Program-made: the position numbers and the translations under genes
Shown here: one piece after another, positions 48,926 through 63,642 of the stretch
Layout of the letters: each line of letters begins with the position of its first letter
How positions within the stretch are numbered: position 1 is the first letter of the stretch
Assembly: GCA_002943765.1 (NCBI GenBank)
Contig: PQWQ01000007.1
Span: 622,501-686,500, forward strand
Direction of reading: 5' to 3'
DNA: 64,000 nt
DNA from: Psoroptes ovis
Lineage: Eukaryota > Arthropoda > Arachnida > Sarcoptiformes > Psoroptidae
The notes under the pieces: generated by a model
What the model was told of the DNA's origin: nothing
Databases searched by the model: none
The model's input: only the letters and a program-made list of their open reading frames with translations

Positions 48926-51900
48926 GTTCTCAAAGTGTTTCAATGTGAAATTTTGAAAATTTTCAGATTGAAATCTTGCTGTGTTTGCATGTTTGGCAAT
49001 GTTTTTCCATGTCTTCACCATTGAGTATAATTCATGGTTAAACACGGCTTCCGAAATATCAGTGAATATGTTTCAGCAAATTAGCATGATTTTCAAATGA
49101 TTTGGCGAATATTTGTTTGGCCAATATATGTTTGGATATGAAAAAACATATTTGGCCATTTTTCTAGTGTTTTCTGGTCATAATCACAAGGGTCAATTGA
49201 GCGAGAATATTTATGTCTATTTGTTTGTTTATTTGTTTATTTAAATCATTTTCATTTACCATGTTTTCAAATGAATTTAGTCCAGTACATACACACGAAT
49301 GTAGTACACCAAATATCAATGTGAATGAAATGGTAAATTAAATTCCCCAAAATTCTTCAGTACCGAAGCAAATCTTTGTTTGTTTATTTGTATTTGAAGC
49401 TTAATGCCCATAGATACACATACGATAACATTGTCGAAGCTTGGGCAATTGAATAATGTGAATGATGCACGCGTTTGAAAAGATCGCGCCTTTTCAACTT
49501 GAATGTGTTCGAGTGTTGAAAAATTTGTTTTTTTTTTTTTTTTGAAATTCCGTAAATTCAAAAGAATTGAATTGAATCAAATTGAATTGAATTAATTTAA
49601 TTGCTTTTCATAACACAAGTATTATTTGCGAGTGTAAACATGGTCCATGTCATGTATAATAGTTTTTAATGGTTTTTAAATGTGTGTAAGTTCATCGTTT
49701 GTGTCCAAATGCTAATGATGCTAATGACACCCAGCAATTTCGGGTATTGTATATGTGTTTATGTGCGGAAATATTTTTTTTTTCATACAAATCTATGTGT
49801 GAAAAGATGGATGAATGGTCTGTGTAAATGTGTATTTGTGTGTGTGTGTGTGTGTGTTGGTAAGTTCAAATCGTACCAAATTTGTAATCTATTTTTGGAC
49901 AATGGCTAATGATTCTGAATGATTTCTAAATGATGATAATCACAGAATTCAAAACACTGATGATGATGATGATAATGCTGATGATGATCATGGTGCTTAA
50001 TGATGTTAAATGTTGCGAAAATATTTTGTTTATTTATTTATTTTTATTCAGTTATTTGTTGAAGCAAATTTTTACAATTGTTGGCTTGCTCTTGAAAGCC
50101 CTGTACAATAATAATAATTTCATTTGTAAATATGGGAAATATATGTGTGAAATTCAATTGAAAATGATGTGTGAATTGAAAACCAGATATTTTTTTTCGA
50201 AATTCTTTGGAAAAATATTTTTCAAATTATTTCAATTTTACATTCAGAAAATTTTCAATTGAAATTTTTTTGAAATTTACCAATGCTTCACAATATTCTA
50301 TGAATGGATGAATTAAAAAAATATTTCATTTGAATGATATATGTGTGTAGATGAAAATACATTCGCATTGTGATATATGCCAGATATCCGATGATATTGT
50401 GTATCATTTATTGTTTGATATACGGATTTCTATAATTTTTTTTTTGAATGTATCATTTGTGTGAATTATTGCTTTTAAATTTTCTGTGTATTCAATAGAA
50501 TTCAATTTTTATTATTATTTATTATCATTTATCTTTTGAATTTTGAATTGAATTCATTTCATTTAAAATAGATTAAATTTTGAATACATTTGGCTACCAT
50601 TCTAGCCATAGTAAGATATAATTATCATTCTGTTTGTATGTTGGAATGTATCTAATGTTATCATTGCGTAAATGTTTTATTGTTTCGTATGGAAATTCCG
50701 TGTTGAAAAATGAAATGAATGAATTTAAAGACTTTCCATTGATTCCGAGCCGAAACATTTATCATTTACTGTGCGATGAAATGATTCTTATTTCATCTCT
50801 TAAACATGAAAACACACCGAAATGATTATACTTACATCATTTATTATTTCGCCATACCTCTTCACCTTTGTTTTTAGATTTTTTAAATTTCAAAGTTTTT
50901 AATGATAAAAATATATGCATAGACAATGTATCAATCGAATTGATGATGATGATTCGTGCAAATAATGATTCGCAGATAATTTATCTTTGATTATATCTAA
51001 CATCTTAGATGTCTTTAGAGCTTGGAAGAAAATAACCCTTTTTCTTCGGGTATCTTCTCCACGATCTTCACAAATATTTTACTTATGAAAAGGTAGTTTT
51101 TCTTCACACCAGTTTGAAATTTTTCACAGATCATTTCTCATATGAAAATTTACATTCATTCATCACCGGAATGAAATGACTGTCGATGCTCTTGAATTTT
51201 CAAATCAATTCAGCAGGCTGTCTGAATTTATTTGATCATTCAATGCATTCATTCGTCAACACATTCATTGCATCAATTCGCTTACTTTCTTTCAAAAATA
51301 ATAATTAATTCAAATAATTCCTAAATCCAAATTTCCAAAAAGGATTCAAAGATTTTTTTTAATCAAATAAAATGAATGAATGGATTAGAATTATTCATTT
51401 CAAAAATTTTGAAAAAATAAATATCCTTCAACAAACGCACACAAATTTTAAGCCTTTCAATCAATGAATAATAAACACTGACAAACAATATCTCCATGTA
51501 TATCATATCATCGTAGGCTTTTTTTTGATTTATTTATTCATTTTCCATGATTCAATCAATATATTTTCAATGTGTTTATGTCATTGTGTATTCCCTTTAT
51601 CCCTTCGTTTATTGAATGTTTATTTGTCAAATAATTTTCAGGTTTTTTTTGTCGATTTTACTTTAATTCAATTTTACTTTACTTTGATTCAGCTTTTCTC
51701 CATTCTCCGTTGATCTAATCTGATTGATCTTCGAAACGATTCAAGCGCTCGAATACAACATTTTCACTCAAAGAGTCTATGACATAGACAATACGTACGT
51801 GTAGATGTGTGCAGCACCTAACGATCGTGTATTTGTTTGGAATAGAAAATCAGAACAAAAAAAATTTTGAAAAGAAAAACTCTTATCATTCACACAGCAG

Positions 51901-53104
51901 ACACATTCATTTATTATTATTATTATTATTATTATTTTTGATTTAATGTTTGATTGTTGTTGTTGTTGTTTTTGAAGTTTATTTTGGATGTTTGTGTTTC
52001 TGTGTATTTTGGATTCAAGAATAAATTTTCAAACGAGTTTCAATGTGATTTTCAATGGAATTTCAATGTATTTTCAATGGATTCTGGATTTTCATTGTGT
52101 ATTATTTTTTTTTTTGTGCTTTGAATTTTGCTTTCAAACGAATCAATGAATGAATGATTGAATGAATCAATGAGTTTCAATAAGAGAAGCTTGCTTTGAA
52201 AAGTAATTTTCAAAAAATTTCAGAATTTCAAATCGCTTTTCTCTCTCTCTCTCTCTCGCTTTTTGTTTTGAATCATTGAATTGCATTGTATTGAAAAATT
52301 TTCAGTTTTGAGATTCAACGAATCCATTCTGGAATTCATTTTGGTGCTTAATTCTAGCTGAGTTTTAGCTCTGAATTAGCTTGATATACTGAAATAACTG
52401 CTTAATTCAGTGTTGTTGTTTTTAAAAATGTTTAATGTCAATTTATTTATTTCTGAATTTTGTTCAATGAAATTTCATTTGATTGCACATGTCAATGACA
52501 ATGAATGAATGGAAAAATATTTTACCGAAAATTTTGTTTAATCGTTAGGTTGATCTGGTCTGGTTTGAAAGAATTGTTGAAATGACAACGATTTCAACCA
52601 TAATTTTCAATATTTTCCATGTATTTATTTTTGAAGTTTCTATGCATGTTTTGAGTTTTTGAGTTTTTTGAATTTTTATTTTTTATTTTTGAATTTTCCA
52701 TACGACCGAAAATGACATAAACACTTGACTTTGATTTGAATTTATTGTATTGTATTGTTGTTGTGTTGTTCAATGTGTTTATAAAATATAATGTTTGTTC
52801 AATGTTTGCCTGGATTCGAGCTTTTTTTGCTGTTGTTGTTTGTTCTTGAACATATATTTTTTTTCAATGATTCGCATAATGCAAATGTGATTGAACATGG
52901 TTTAAAAATTGAAAATTATGTGGCCTAATTTCGGGCCGGAATTCTGGCTTGAATTTCATGTTTTCCTTGCCGTTTTTTCCTGGTGAATTATGGCATTTTA
53001 CACAAATATTTATATTTTCTTATTTTTTTCAAGAAATTTGGTCCATAATTCTTAATAATAATCATGATTTTCTATTTTCCATTTCACCGAATATCACCGA
53101 ATAG

Positions 53105-53294
53105 GTATGGTTTCAAAATCGCCGCAGCAAAGAACGTCGTATGAAACAAGTAAATTCATTCAGTGCTCGTCGCCATTTTTTTCGCAATAATCGTCGTGCA
53201 ATGCGTCCATTAAGGCCTGGTCAAATGCCGCCAGACGGTCTCGAAGATAGTCCAGAAATGACTAATCATACAAATGGTTTTGGTTATTTTTCTG
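53105..53294 (+). CDS. Lim1: Lim1 exon 4: homeodomain recognition helix and C-flank
   Basis: Follows the acceptor CACCGAATAG and opens in phase 0 with VWFQNRRSKERRMK, homeodomain positions 47-60 (residues 432-445). DNA-contact and core residues V47, W48, F49, Q50, N51 and R53 are all present, so the homeodomain is intact and of the Q50 class. The following ARRHFFRNNRRAMRPL corresponds to the conserved ARRHAFFRSPRRMRPL block after the LHX1 homeodomain, and FGYFS to FSFYG. The exon ends TCTG|GTAAGT in phase 1, coding residues 432-494 plus one base. Confidence 0.94.
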
Positions 53295-53820
53295 GTAAGT
53301 TTTCAATTTTTTTTCAATTTTTTTCTTTAATTTATTTAAAATATCTGATTTCACTCTAAGAAAATTAATTGAAATTTTTAAAACTACTTGAATTCACCAC
53401 TTGTATCATCATTGAAAATCTTCAATGAATTCTATTAAAACAATGAATTAGGCTTCGAATACTTAAACAATTGATTTTATGATATCATCAATCGATGATC
53501 ATGAATTTTAACATTGTTTACTCCGATGATTATTAATCATTGATGATATCACATAGACAAGAAATACATATTCAATATCAAAAGAAACCATATTTCGAAT
53601 ATGAATATTCATTCGATTCATTATCAACAATTCATTTTCAATGGTTTTTTACCAAAACCTACCAAAATTAAACAATTGTTTTTTATTTCGTGGTTTCCAT
53701 TGTTGCTTATCTCTGATATCATTGAAAATAAGGAAAAAAAATATGTATTTTCTTGACCAGTCAATACAAGACTGATACAGTAGACACAATTACGGTAGCA
53801 TTATGCATATATCCGAGATA

Positions 53821-53901
53821 TTAAAGTTGTCCGAAAAGTTCTTGCCGATTTTTTCATTGGTAATCACTTTAAAATTGGCAAGAACTTTTTGGACAGCTCA
53901 A
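53821..53901. mobile_element. 81-bp mariner-like MITE, copy 16, only copy in introns 2-4
   Basis: Left TTAAAGTTGTCCGAAAAGTT; right AAGAACTTTTTGGACAGCTC; TA at 53819-53820 and 53902-53903. The interior lacks the TATCGTAG core, so its orientation and subfamily are uncertain. Confidence 0.83.
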
Positions 53902-54902
53902 TATTTTCACTTGATTTCTTCATATCGATTCCATCATTATTTCATTTCAGTTTATTTTCGCTACCTGAAGGTATATTCTGTTTGAAAATGAATGATTTAC
54001 CTTGGCCAAAATCAGCCATATCATAGAGATATTATGTAAATAAATGTAAAAATAAATAGAAAAAATGAAATAAAATTAATCACGCATTCATTCAATCAAA
54101 GATAATTTATTTATGTAAAAAATAAAAATAAAAGAAACGAAAAATAATAATCTTTGTATTTTAAGCTACTTGTTTCTATGAATATTTTCCTTTGTAAATA
54201 AGCTTAACATAGATTGATTCAATGATTGATTGATTGATGTACAAAAATGATGAATTGATTGATGGATTTCATTCAATAATATGGGAATTGATGGATGAAT
54301 CGATGAATTTTAGAGATGAATCGAATAGATCGATGTATGAATTGATGGATGCTGAAAAGATTATTTGAAAAAAAATTCAAAAATCAATCAATTGATTGAT
54401 CAATCGATCAATTTGATTCTTATTGATGTGGTATCTCATTCAATTGTCAATTTTTGAATTTTTTGTTGTTTTTGACTCGACGGCAACCGGTTTCAAATGA
54501 TTTTTCTTTGAAAATTTCAATGAATTTCTGTGAATTTCAATTATTTTCAATTACTTTTAAAATTTTTTCCATTTTTTTAAATTTTATTTGATTTCATCGT
54601 GTGAAATTCTTCAAAAAAAATTTTCAATTTTGAATTTTGAATTTTTGAATTTTTTTAAGGCATAATAAAAAAAACAATTCGTGATTTTCAACAATTTTTC
54701 CCCTTGATTTTTAATATTTGATTGATTTCAACTATTCATTCATATGTATGAATGGCTTGAAAATCCATAAAAATAAAATGAATTAATCAATCAATTTTGA
54801 TCGAAAAATCAATCAAAATCATTGTGTGTGTTTTCACATTGAATTGTTTTCAATTGTTTGATTCTCAGAGAAGTGAAAGAATACAAATTAATCCATAAAA
54901 AT

Positions 54903-54929
54903 ACGTGTTTTTCTATTTGAAAAACACGT
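54903..54929. repeat. 11-bp hairpin with a CACGTG motif
   Basis: ACGTGTTTTTC (54903-54913) and GAAAAACACGT (54919-54929) pair exactly around TATTT. The right arm overlaps a CACGTG E-box. Confidence 0.45.
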
Positions 54930-55449
54930 GTTTTTCGCTAATTTCAATGTTTCCCCTGATTATTATTTCGTTTCATTTGTAATTCTTCTTATAAATGTCA
55001 TTGAAGTTTCAATTATTTTAGTGTGAACACAGGATGCACGACCTCCAACCGATTTGAATTTTTTCTGATTTAATTTTTTTCGATCATTGTTTTTTTTTGT
55101 TATGAATTATTAGCCAATTTCCTATTGAATTCAATATGTATTGAAACAATACAAATATGAAATGGAACAATACAATGCATCCTGTGCAACCTATGCTTGG
55201 TCGATTTTAAATTTTGACTCGTTTCAAACCGAATTCTTAGCGATTCATATGATTTATTTCCAATGGTCAGGACCTTGTCTTTGACCATGTTGAAGAAATA
55301 AATGCTGGACACCGTTCTAAGTCTTGGGCCAATAGATAATGACCGAGAAATATTCTGAGAAAAATTAAATCAAATCAATGATTTACATGAACTGTTGATT
55401 GATCATTTGTCATTTTTAAATGAATGAATAGATGAATGAATTTATCTTT

Positions 55450-55640
55450 TCAAATTATTTCAACACTTGTTTTGTTTCGCTTTTTGGTCATACAAACAAA
55501 TGGTTCTTTGTTCTTTTTATCAGTCTGTCTTAAAACTAATTGACCACCAGGTATTAATTCGCGGTTTTTGTTTTCGATGGATGATCCATCAAATAGTGAT
55601 GATGATATCATGTTGTTCAAGGTTTGTTGTTCGGTGTTTG
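55450..55640 (-). CDS. Unidentified minus-strand coding-like ORF in Lim1 intron 4
   Basis: Read on the minus strand, this frame ends at a TGA at 55450-55452. It gives a mixed, protein-like composition with segments such as SSLFDGSSIENKNRELIPGG and QTDKKNKEPFVCMTKKRNK, unlike the Ile/Phe/Asn-rich frames that chance produces here. An ATG at 55611-55609 would give 53 residues. Alternatively an acceptor-like TTTTTGCAAG just upstream (AG at 55642-55641) would make it a terminal exon of about 63 codons. A minus-strand AATAAA lies at 55258-55253, about 195 bp after the stop. I do not recognise the family. It could be a small nested gene, the last exon of an antisense gene, or a decayed insertion. 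Confidence 0.3.
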
Positions 55641-58600
55641 CTTGCAAAAACACGAAACTTTAAAATTGTTTTATTCTCTCAAAAATTTATTTCATCATTG
55701 AGAAGAGGATATGTGTACCTTGAATCTATTTTTGTACACCTTGAACCTATTTTCCTTTGAATGATGATTGAGTATTTCGAATAAATTTTGACATAATTCA
55801 TTTTCAAATTTGTTTTCAAAAATTTTTCGAAACAAATGTTTTCAACATTCAATGGGAATCCTATTGAGAGATTTTCATTCATTCACATGGTACACAGTCA
55901 TAGGTATTCAATCATAATCAAAATGAATTGTTTTATATCGTCGTTTGGTATATCGCATTTGGTCGTTGGCAATAATAATTGATGACTGAATGAATTTTTA
56001 TAAGGTTTTTACCTCATAGAAACCAATGAGAGAAGCTCAATAACCACAGGAAAATAGGCGAATAATTTCTGTTCTTTTCGCTTGTTTTATTCCCTATTCT
56101 ACCTTCAATAATTTGTACCTCATAAATAATATAAATCTTATATTCTACCCACCTTTTGATATTCATTTTTATATTCAATTTTGTGATATGAATGAATGCA
56201 TAGAATTGAATTGAATGATGATGATGATGATTTGTAATAATTAAAATCATCCAGAAAAAAATAAAACAAATGTTTTTAAAATGTTTTTTTTTTCATATTT
56301 CAATATGACAATGTTGGTGTTGTTGCTTGAATCATTATGAATATCTGTATGAACGATTGATTATCTTTTCATTTCATTTCATTTTCAATTTCTGATAAAT
56401 GATAAAATCGTGATTCATTCATTTTTCTGGGTTTCTTTCGACATGGATTTTGCTTGTATGTGCTTGAGTTTGAGCTGCTTTACCGCTGGGTACATTTGAA
56501 AAGTTATCCGTGCAAAGGTATCTGTCTACCGTTTCATGAGTGAATGAATTATCAAATGTTCGCATTATTTTCTGCGGTTCGTGTTTTTTTTTCTCGACGA
56601 AAAAATTGTATCAAATGTATTTATGAGTTTTCATACGGCCAAAATGAATAATGAGGGTTATGTTTTTTTTTGCTTGTCCTGAGGTCCTATTCTTTAAATG
56701 TTGAACAATAACAACAAAGATGATGACAACTATGAAATGAATGAATGATGGATGGTGAAATGATGAATTATTACTTTGAAATATTTGAATTTTCTCGTAC
56801 AAAAATTTATTTATTTGCCAAATGAGAGACAAGAATTGTGTGAAAAATTAATTTTAACAAATAATTTCAACCAAAAGATTGAAATTTCCAGATGTCCATT
56901 TGTATTTTGTGATTGCATTCTGGGTTTATTGAATATTTCTATTTAAATCTTATTTGTGAATTCCACATCAAGATTCACAAATATACATCTGGCAAATATT
57001 TAAAAATATTAATTTTTCAAAGTGATTCAATTAATTTGAATTATTTTTGCCAGAATTTCTTAAGAAATTTTCGACCAGAATCTTGAGAATTTCAAAGAGA
57101 AAATGATTCCTTTGAAAATTCTTGGCCAAATTCTTCAAAAAATTCTTTGGATATTTATTTGAAATTCTTAGAATTCTTTGAAATTTTCTTATTTATTTGA
57201 AATTCTCAATTATTTCCTATTGAATTATTTCAATTTCTTATTTATTTATTTTTTTTCAAAATGAAATTTTCTCCATAATTCATAATTCATTTCTTTTTTG
57301 AATTAATTAATCTATTTTTTTTAATAATTATTCCTGAATAATTATTATTCCCGAAATAATTATTCATAGTTTGTTCACAAACATTCATTCATTGAATATT
57401 TAATAGAAAAATTCATAAATTCATAGAGCAATATTCAAATTCAAATTTTTATTCCAAGCAAAATTAACATTTCAATCTTGAATTTTTGCTATTTTTGTAT
57501 TATTTTATGTCCAATATACAATGTCTCTTCAATTGCATCTCTGTCTATCTGTGTATGTGCAAATTGAATTTCAAACACAGACACATATATTTGAACTTGT
57601 ATATTGTTCTTGTATATTGTTATACATTGAAATGAAAAACTAAGAAAAAAATATATTTTACATTTTTATATTTTTGAATTTCATTTCATTTTCCATCATC
57701 ATCATCATCAGTGAAGACATCCATGAATGTAAGATTTTCACTGAATGTAAGAAATAGTCACGCCTTTTTTCTTATTTTTCATGGATGTTTTATTCGATTT
57801 TATTTTATTTTTCTTGAAAATGGTATTTTCAAGTTGTGTTTGAATGTGTAGCCGTTATGGTGAAGTCAATTCGCGATAGATTTTGAATTTGAAAATTCAG
57901 TGAATTTCTTTGATTTCTGTAAAAAAAAAATGAAAAATTTCCAAACCATGAAATCGTATCGTATTAATCAAACGAATTGAAAGCGAATGAAATTTGGATT
58001 AGCATCGACTAATAGAAATGAATGAAAGAAAAATGAAATGAAAATTCATAAAAATTCATTCATATTTCATTTTTCTGTCAAAAATCTGTTTTGGATTCTG
58101 TATTTTATATATGAAATTTGTATTAAAAATTCAATGCTCCGCATATAAATCATATGAATTATGAAATTTTTGTTTTTCCAATGCATTTGCTACGGGTTTT
58201 TTGTTTGTTTGCTTGAATTTCTTAAGATTTTCAATGAATTTATTCATTAAATTTTTCTTCATTTTTGATTTCCAAGAATTTCTTGTGATTTTTTTCTTAT
58301 GAAATTATTCGAATCTATATCATCACTCATTAGCCATAGTGAGTTTACAAGATCAAAACCGATGAATGAGCAAAATCTGCCAGAAAATGTTTTCGAAGAC
58401 ATTTTTCGATTTTCAAATCAAAAATTTTGCATAATCACGAGAACTAAGAAATGAAAATAAAGGAAAAATGATTGATTTGATTTGATTTCATTTTTTTTAC
58501 TCTGTGTTTATTCGATACTTCTTGCAATAGTCTTAGCTTGGTGTATAGTCTTACGAAATTGTTTGCTCTATATGATAAATATAATAATTCATTCATTTTT

Positions 58601-61600
58601 CTTTGAAAATTTCTCTTTTCTTTGCCTTCTCCTTATTCTTCTTAAAGATATTCAATCCAATTCGATTTGAACGCACCTTAAAAAAATATTTTCATTGTTT
58701 TTCTTCTCGTATGAATTTCAGAATTAATTGAAAATGAAATCGAATGATCAAAGAAAGAAAGCAAAATGTAAAATTCTTTGATTGAATTTCATTCAATTTA
58801 ATTCCTTCAAAAAAAAAAAAAAAAAATGAATTTTTCCATTTTTGTTTTTCGGAATTCAAATACATCCAATTGAACTCATACCCTGAAAAAATTCATTTCA
58901 TTCATTCATTCATTTTGTTCCCCAATACAACCTGTTGAATTCCCCCTTTGTATAATTCTCATCAATAATCTAATCTACTTTACCTTAAATTTTACGCCCA
59001 AAGTTTTCGAATGGTCAGTTTTCTTTAAGAAAAATACAAAAATTCATTGAATTTCATTCACAAAGCTTGACTTAATCATTCATTCATTTCATTTCATTTC
59101 AAGTCAATTTGTTAATTTTCCTCGAAAAAAGGCATGGAAAAATATCTTAAAATCTTTGACTAAGAAATTCATCGTAATCGTTGACCGGTTGATTGGCCGC
59201 TCAACATACAACAAAATGACTGATGATTATGAATGATGATGATCATCATCATGGATAGGAGATTGCTGAACAGTCATTGTGTGTGTGTGTGTAATAATCA
59301 ACTGACTGACTACTGTATAGTCTGAATTTTCGGATGGAAGCGCATCTAATGGACTTATATTTTCGATTTAAGAGAAATAAATGAGTGAAATGAAAGCACA
59401 AAAAATTGATTTGATCAATTAAAATTGAATTCCATCGAATCTCGGAGCTAATAAAACAAATGAATATATCTTTTATTTGATTTTTATCATCGATACAATC
59501 GATTGATATCAGACAAAATCAATGAATGGAAATTTCTTTTGAAAACCCTTGATTTTTGAATTGATCAATTTGATTTGGTCGATTCACTTCTTTGAATTGA
59601 ATAAAGCTTTTGAATTGATGTGAATCTTTTGTTTTGATTTTTCTGGTAATGAAAAATAGAAAATTCAAGAAAATTTCAATGAATCAAATGAATTAATGAA
59701 ATGAATGAATGAATGAATGAAGAGAAAAAACAATCAAAATCGAAAATAATAATTCAAGGTGTATCAAAAAGGTGATTTTTTTTTCTTTCAATTTTCAAAT
59801 GATTTTCTATGAAAAATTTCATTTAATATATCTTACATTTTGATATACATTTACCATTATTATTATTCACTGGTCATAAGCGAAAAAAAAAATTTGAAAT
59901 AGAAAGATCATTAATTATCATTCACGCGATTCATTTTCTTTCGATTTTCTTTGGTTTTCTTTGATTTTCTTGAATTATTCGACCATCAAACACTTATAAA
60001 CATTCAATGATCAGGTATTAATGATGTATGAATGTATGTTGATACTGATGATGATGATCTGTGTTTCGATGACCAAGCTCTGAGCTCTGTCGAATCAAAG
60101 CTTGTTTCAATTCTTTGAGTTATTTGACCAGTGAATCACAGTGTGTACAAATGAATCAGAAAACAAATCATTTTTCATAATTGTTCGTACTTCTCGACGA
60201 TTGATGAAATAATGAACAAAATTTCGACCCAAAATATAAATGAACAAAATGGATGAAAAATGAAATATTTGTTTCTCCGAACAAAACAAAGCAAAACCTT
60301 AGGAAAACCAAGAGTAAAAATGAGTATAAAAATAGGCTAGGCATCCATCCATCCATCCATTCATTCATTCATTCATTCATTTGTTCAATGATTGCCCAAA
60401 TATTTATTTATTTCTATTTATTTTTATTCATATTCAACGACTATATTTGGTAATCGCGCTTTATTTTACGTTGAATTTACTTTTGATGAATTAAAATTGA
60501 CTTGAAAATTGAGTGAAATTTCAGAAGATTTTGAAATTTTCTTAAGATGAAATTCTTCAAGAAAATATTCAAGACAATGCTTCGTCTTTCATTCATTGTG
60601 TTTTTGGCTGTTGTTTTTTCTAATAAAATTTCAATTGTCAAAAGTCAAAGATAAATAAATGAATAAATGTAAATGAATGAATGAATGAATAATTATTCAT
60701 AAACATTTCATAGACTTAGATTCATAGGCAAGGTTGTTGTTGTTGTCTTTCTTGTCTTGTCTTATTCGTAATAGGTAGGCAGGTTATACATATTTCGTTT
60801 TTTGAAAAACTTGAGATGTTTTTAGGCTTTTGTTTTATTCATTTGTTTCAACCTGAATATAAACTCTATAATCATATGATAATTGTTTATTGTTGATGTT
60901 GCTGTTGCTGAAGATGATCATATTTATACTTGTTTGTACATTTATTTATTTATTTATTGCATCGATTGTATCAATGTATTTTTCTATGTAAACTTTGAAT
61001 TTGAAATTCAAGTAAATATTTACATATTTTCAGATCATAATTATTCATTCAAAAATAAGCGAAAAAAACAATATGAAAATAGAGCAGCATGAGAAACGTT
61101 GAATTAAAATGAATTTCTGCCAAGAATAACAATGCCTTCCCATGGATTCAAATGAAATCTTTGAATCACCCATTTACATGCATTTTCAATGTCTAATATT
61201 TTGACCAATCTAAAAAAATCTTCAGACGAATTATGTAATAATTTGTATTGTTACATGATCATCATGTGTTCGTTGTGTTTATACAAATATATAGAGCTTA
61301 AATATGATACATTTTGAACGATTTTGGTGGTTGATATTCGTTGAATTTTAATTTTGTTGGTATTTTTAGAACATTGTAGAGGTAATATTCCCGATTCGAC
61401 CCAAAATAAAACAATGATAATTTTTAGCAATCACTCAAAGCTTGCGTGATCCATGAAAATTTCATCAAATTCAATTTTTGGATACTTTTGAAAAGGGATC
61501 CTTTGAACCCGCGAAAATCAATTCTACTGCCAAATTGGTCAAATTTAAATTTGACCAACGAAAAAATCAATTTTAATCCGGTAAATTCAAAGCATCTTTT

Positions 61601-63642
61601 GCTATCTTATCTGTTATGTCCATACATACATGCATTTCTCCTTTCAACAAATCTAAACATATCAAACACTCGGTGAATACGGTAGTCGATATATTATACT
61701 TGTCAATTATTTTTTTTTTTTTTTGGGTTCACAGAAAATATTTTTCGAAAATCATTTTCTGAGATAAAACACAGCCAAAAGCCACAAAATTACATTCCAT
61801 TGAATTTATAAGGAGGAACGAAAAAAAGGCAAAAATTGTGGAAACAGCCATGATTTAATATAATACACACACACACACAAAAAGCCGCATCATTATTCAT
61901 CATTTACTTGATCATCATCTTAGATGAACAACAACATCATCATCATCATCGATTCGTTGCAATATAAGTGAATCAATAAAATCACGCAATTTTCATTTTT
62001 TTGAATATGTGAATCCATTAAATTCATTAAACATCATTGAATTTTTTGCCTTCAAATTTTTTGAAATTGGTCAGAAGCTTTCCAATCGAGCTTTGGCATA
62101 TTTTATGGATAATTTTTCATTTTTTCCATTTTTTAAAAAATTTTATCGAAAAATATTTCAATGCTTTTGTTCGTTCAATGGTTGGTTTGATTTGGCTTAT
62201 AAATCACAAAATGATTGGTCATTTTTCCTCATATTTTTAGTTGCTGTCTAAGGTTATAACCACAACAACCACATCATCGACCAGCAACAAATCGAAGAAT
62301 TGAATTGAAAAATTTTTTTTAGCCTGAAAACGAAAAATCAAGTCACGCTTTTCACGCTTTCCATTTTGTTTCTTGGTCTTTGTTCAACCAGCAAAAAATT
62401 CTCATAAATAATCACAGCGAATCTAATAACCTTTGACCATTTTGAAATTATTTGTGTTTGAAAATCATTAAAATTAGCCATCTTTATCTTCATTGATTGG
62501 ATAGATCGAAGAAATCATTTGTTTTGCGGTTTTTTTGGCTTTGTTTTTTTTGGTTTGGTCAAAAATCGATGACAATTGGGGAAACCAATTGAGAATCATT
62601 GATGATCAAAGGTACAGGGCCTTTAATTTCTTTGGTTTATTTGATTTTTTTCTGGTTGTTCGTACCTTGAATTTGTTTTCGAAACAAATCACTTTTCACC
62701 GATTCGAAGCCCACAAATTTGTCCAATTTTGAATCATTTTTCGTCTATAGTCTTAGACCTTTACAGACCTTTTCGAACAAAACAATGAACCAATGAATGA
62801 ATGAGTGGATGAATGAATGAAATAAAAGAACATCCATCAATGTCATCGAAGAAATAATCAGTGAAATAAACCAAAAATGAAAGAATTTTTATTTTTTTCA
62901 TGCAAAGATTATTCGAGGTCTTCCTATTCACATTTTTTCAGTGATCTAGTTTTAGTCTTAGGCTCTCATTGGAAGGTACAATTCAATCATGTGTTTGTGT
63001 GTATGTATCCATAGTGAAATAAGACGAATAGACAGTCTTTTCACCAGTCTATCAAGGTTATGGGGTTTTGTGTTTTGATGAATATTCATTCATTTGATTC
63101 AATTCACATTATTCATCATTTTCATGAAATGAAAAATGTAATTCAAGTGATTTGTCTGAAGCTGGAAACAACTCGAAGAAGAACAAGACCTCGTGTTCTT
63201 CCACCATTATCTTTGATGATAATTTCTTTTGATGATTATTTTGTAAGAATCTGAAGATTATCAAGGTAATAACCTAAACAAAACATAACAATGTTTGACA
63301 TATGAACAAATAAAAGATGGATGATGGCCATGATGATGATGATGATGATGTGCTAAGCTATAACCTGTGTAACTTTGCCAATGTTATTTTGTATTTTGTG
63401 ATGGTATTTTTGTATTGAAAATAATTTGACTAATTATTCAATCATAAAATTCAATTTTCTTGTATTTTTTCATGGTTATTTGTGTATTTTTCAATGGTGG
63501 TGGTTGAAATATTTGAAGTATTTGTTATTTGTTGTTGTAAATCAATTTATCACGAAATAAATCGATAATCAAATATTGATTTTGTCTCTTTTATTCGATT
63601 GATTTTTCAATGAAATATTTTCTTTTCTTCTTTGATTTTCAG

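Larger units (their letters stand above)
46120..53104 (+). other. Lim1 intron 3, 7.0 kb
   Basis: Splits the homeodomain between residues 46 and 47. Contains a perfect 10-bp hairpin (46464-46487), a compound (TTTA)n/T24 repeat (about 48870-48925), a T23 tract (48734-48756) and a TG microsatellite (about 49837). No MITE copies and no recognisable gene. Confidence 0.85.
53295..63642 (+). other. Lim1 intron 4, 10.3 kb
   Basis: Runs from GTAAGT to TTTGATTTTCAG. It has one MITE (53821), a coding-looking minus-strand ORF at 55450-55640 (listed separately), an 11-bp hairpin (54903-54929), a 20-bp palindrome (59233-59252), a poly(A) tract near 58810 and many (GAAT)n tracts. No other gene recognised. 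Confidence 0.85.
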
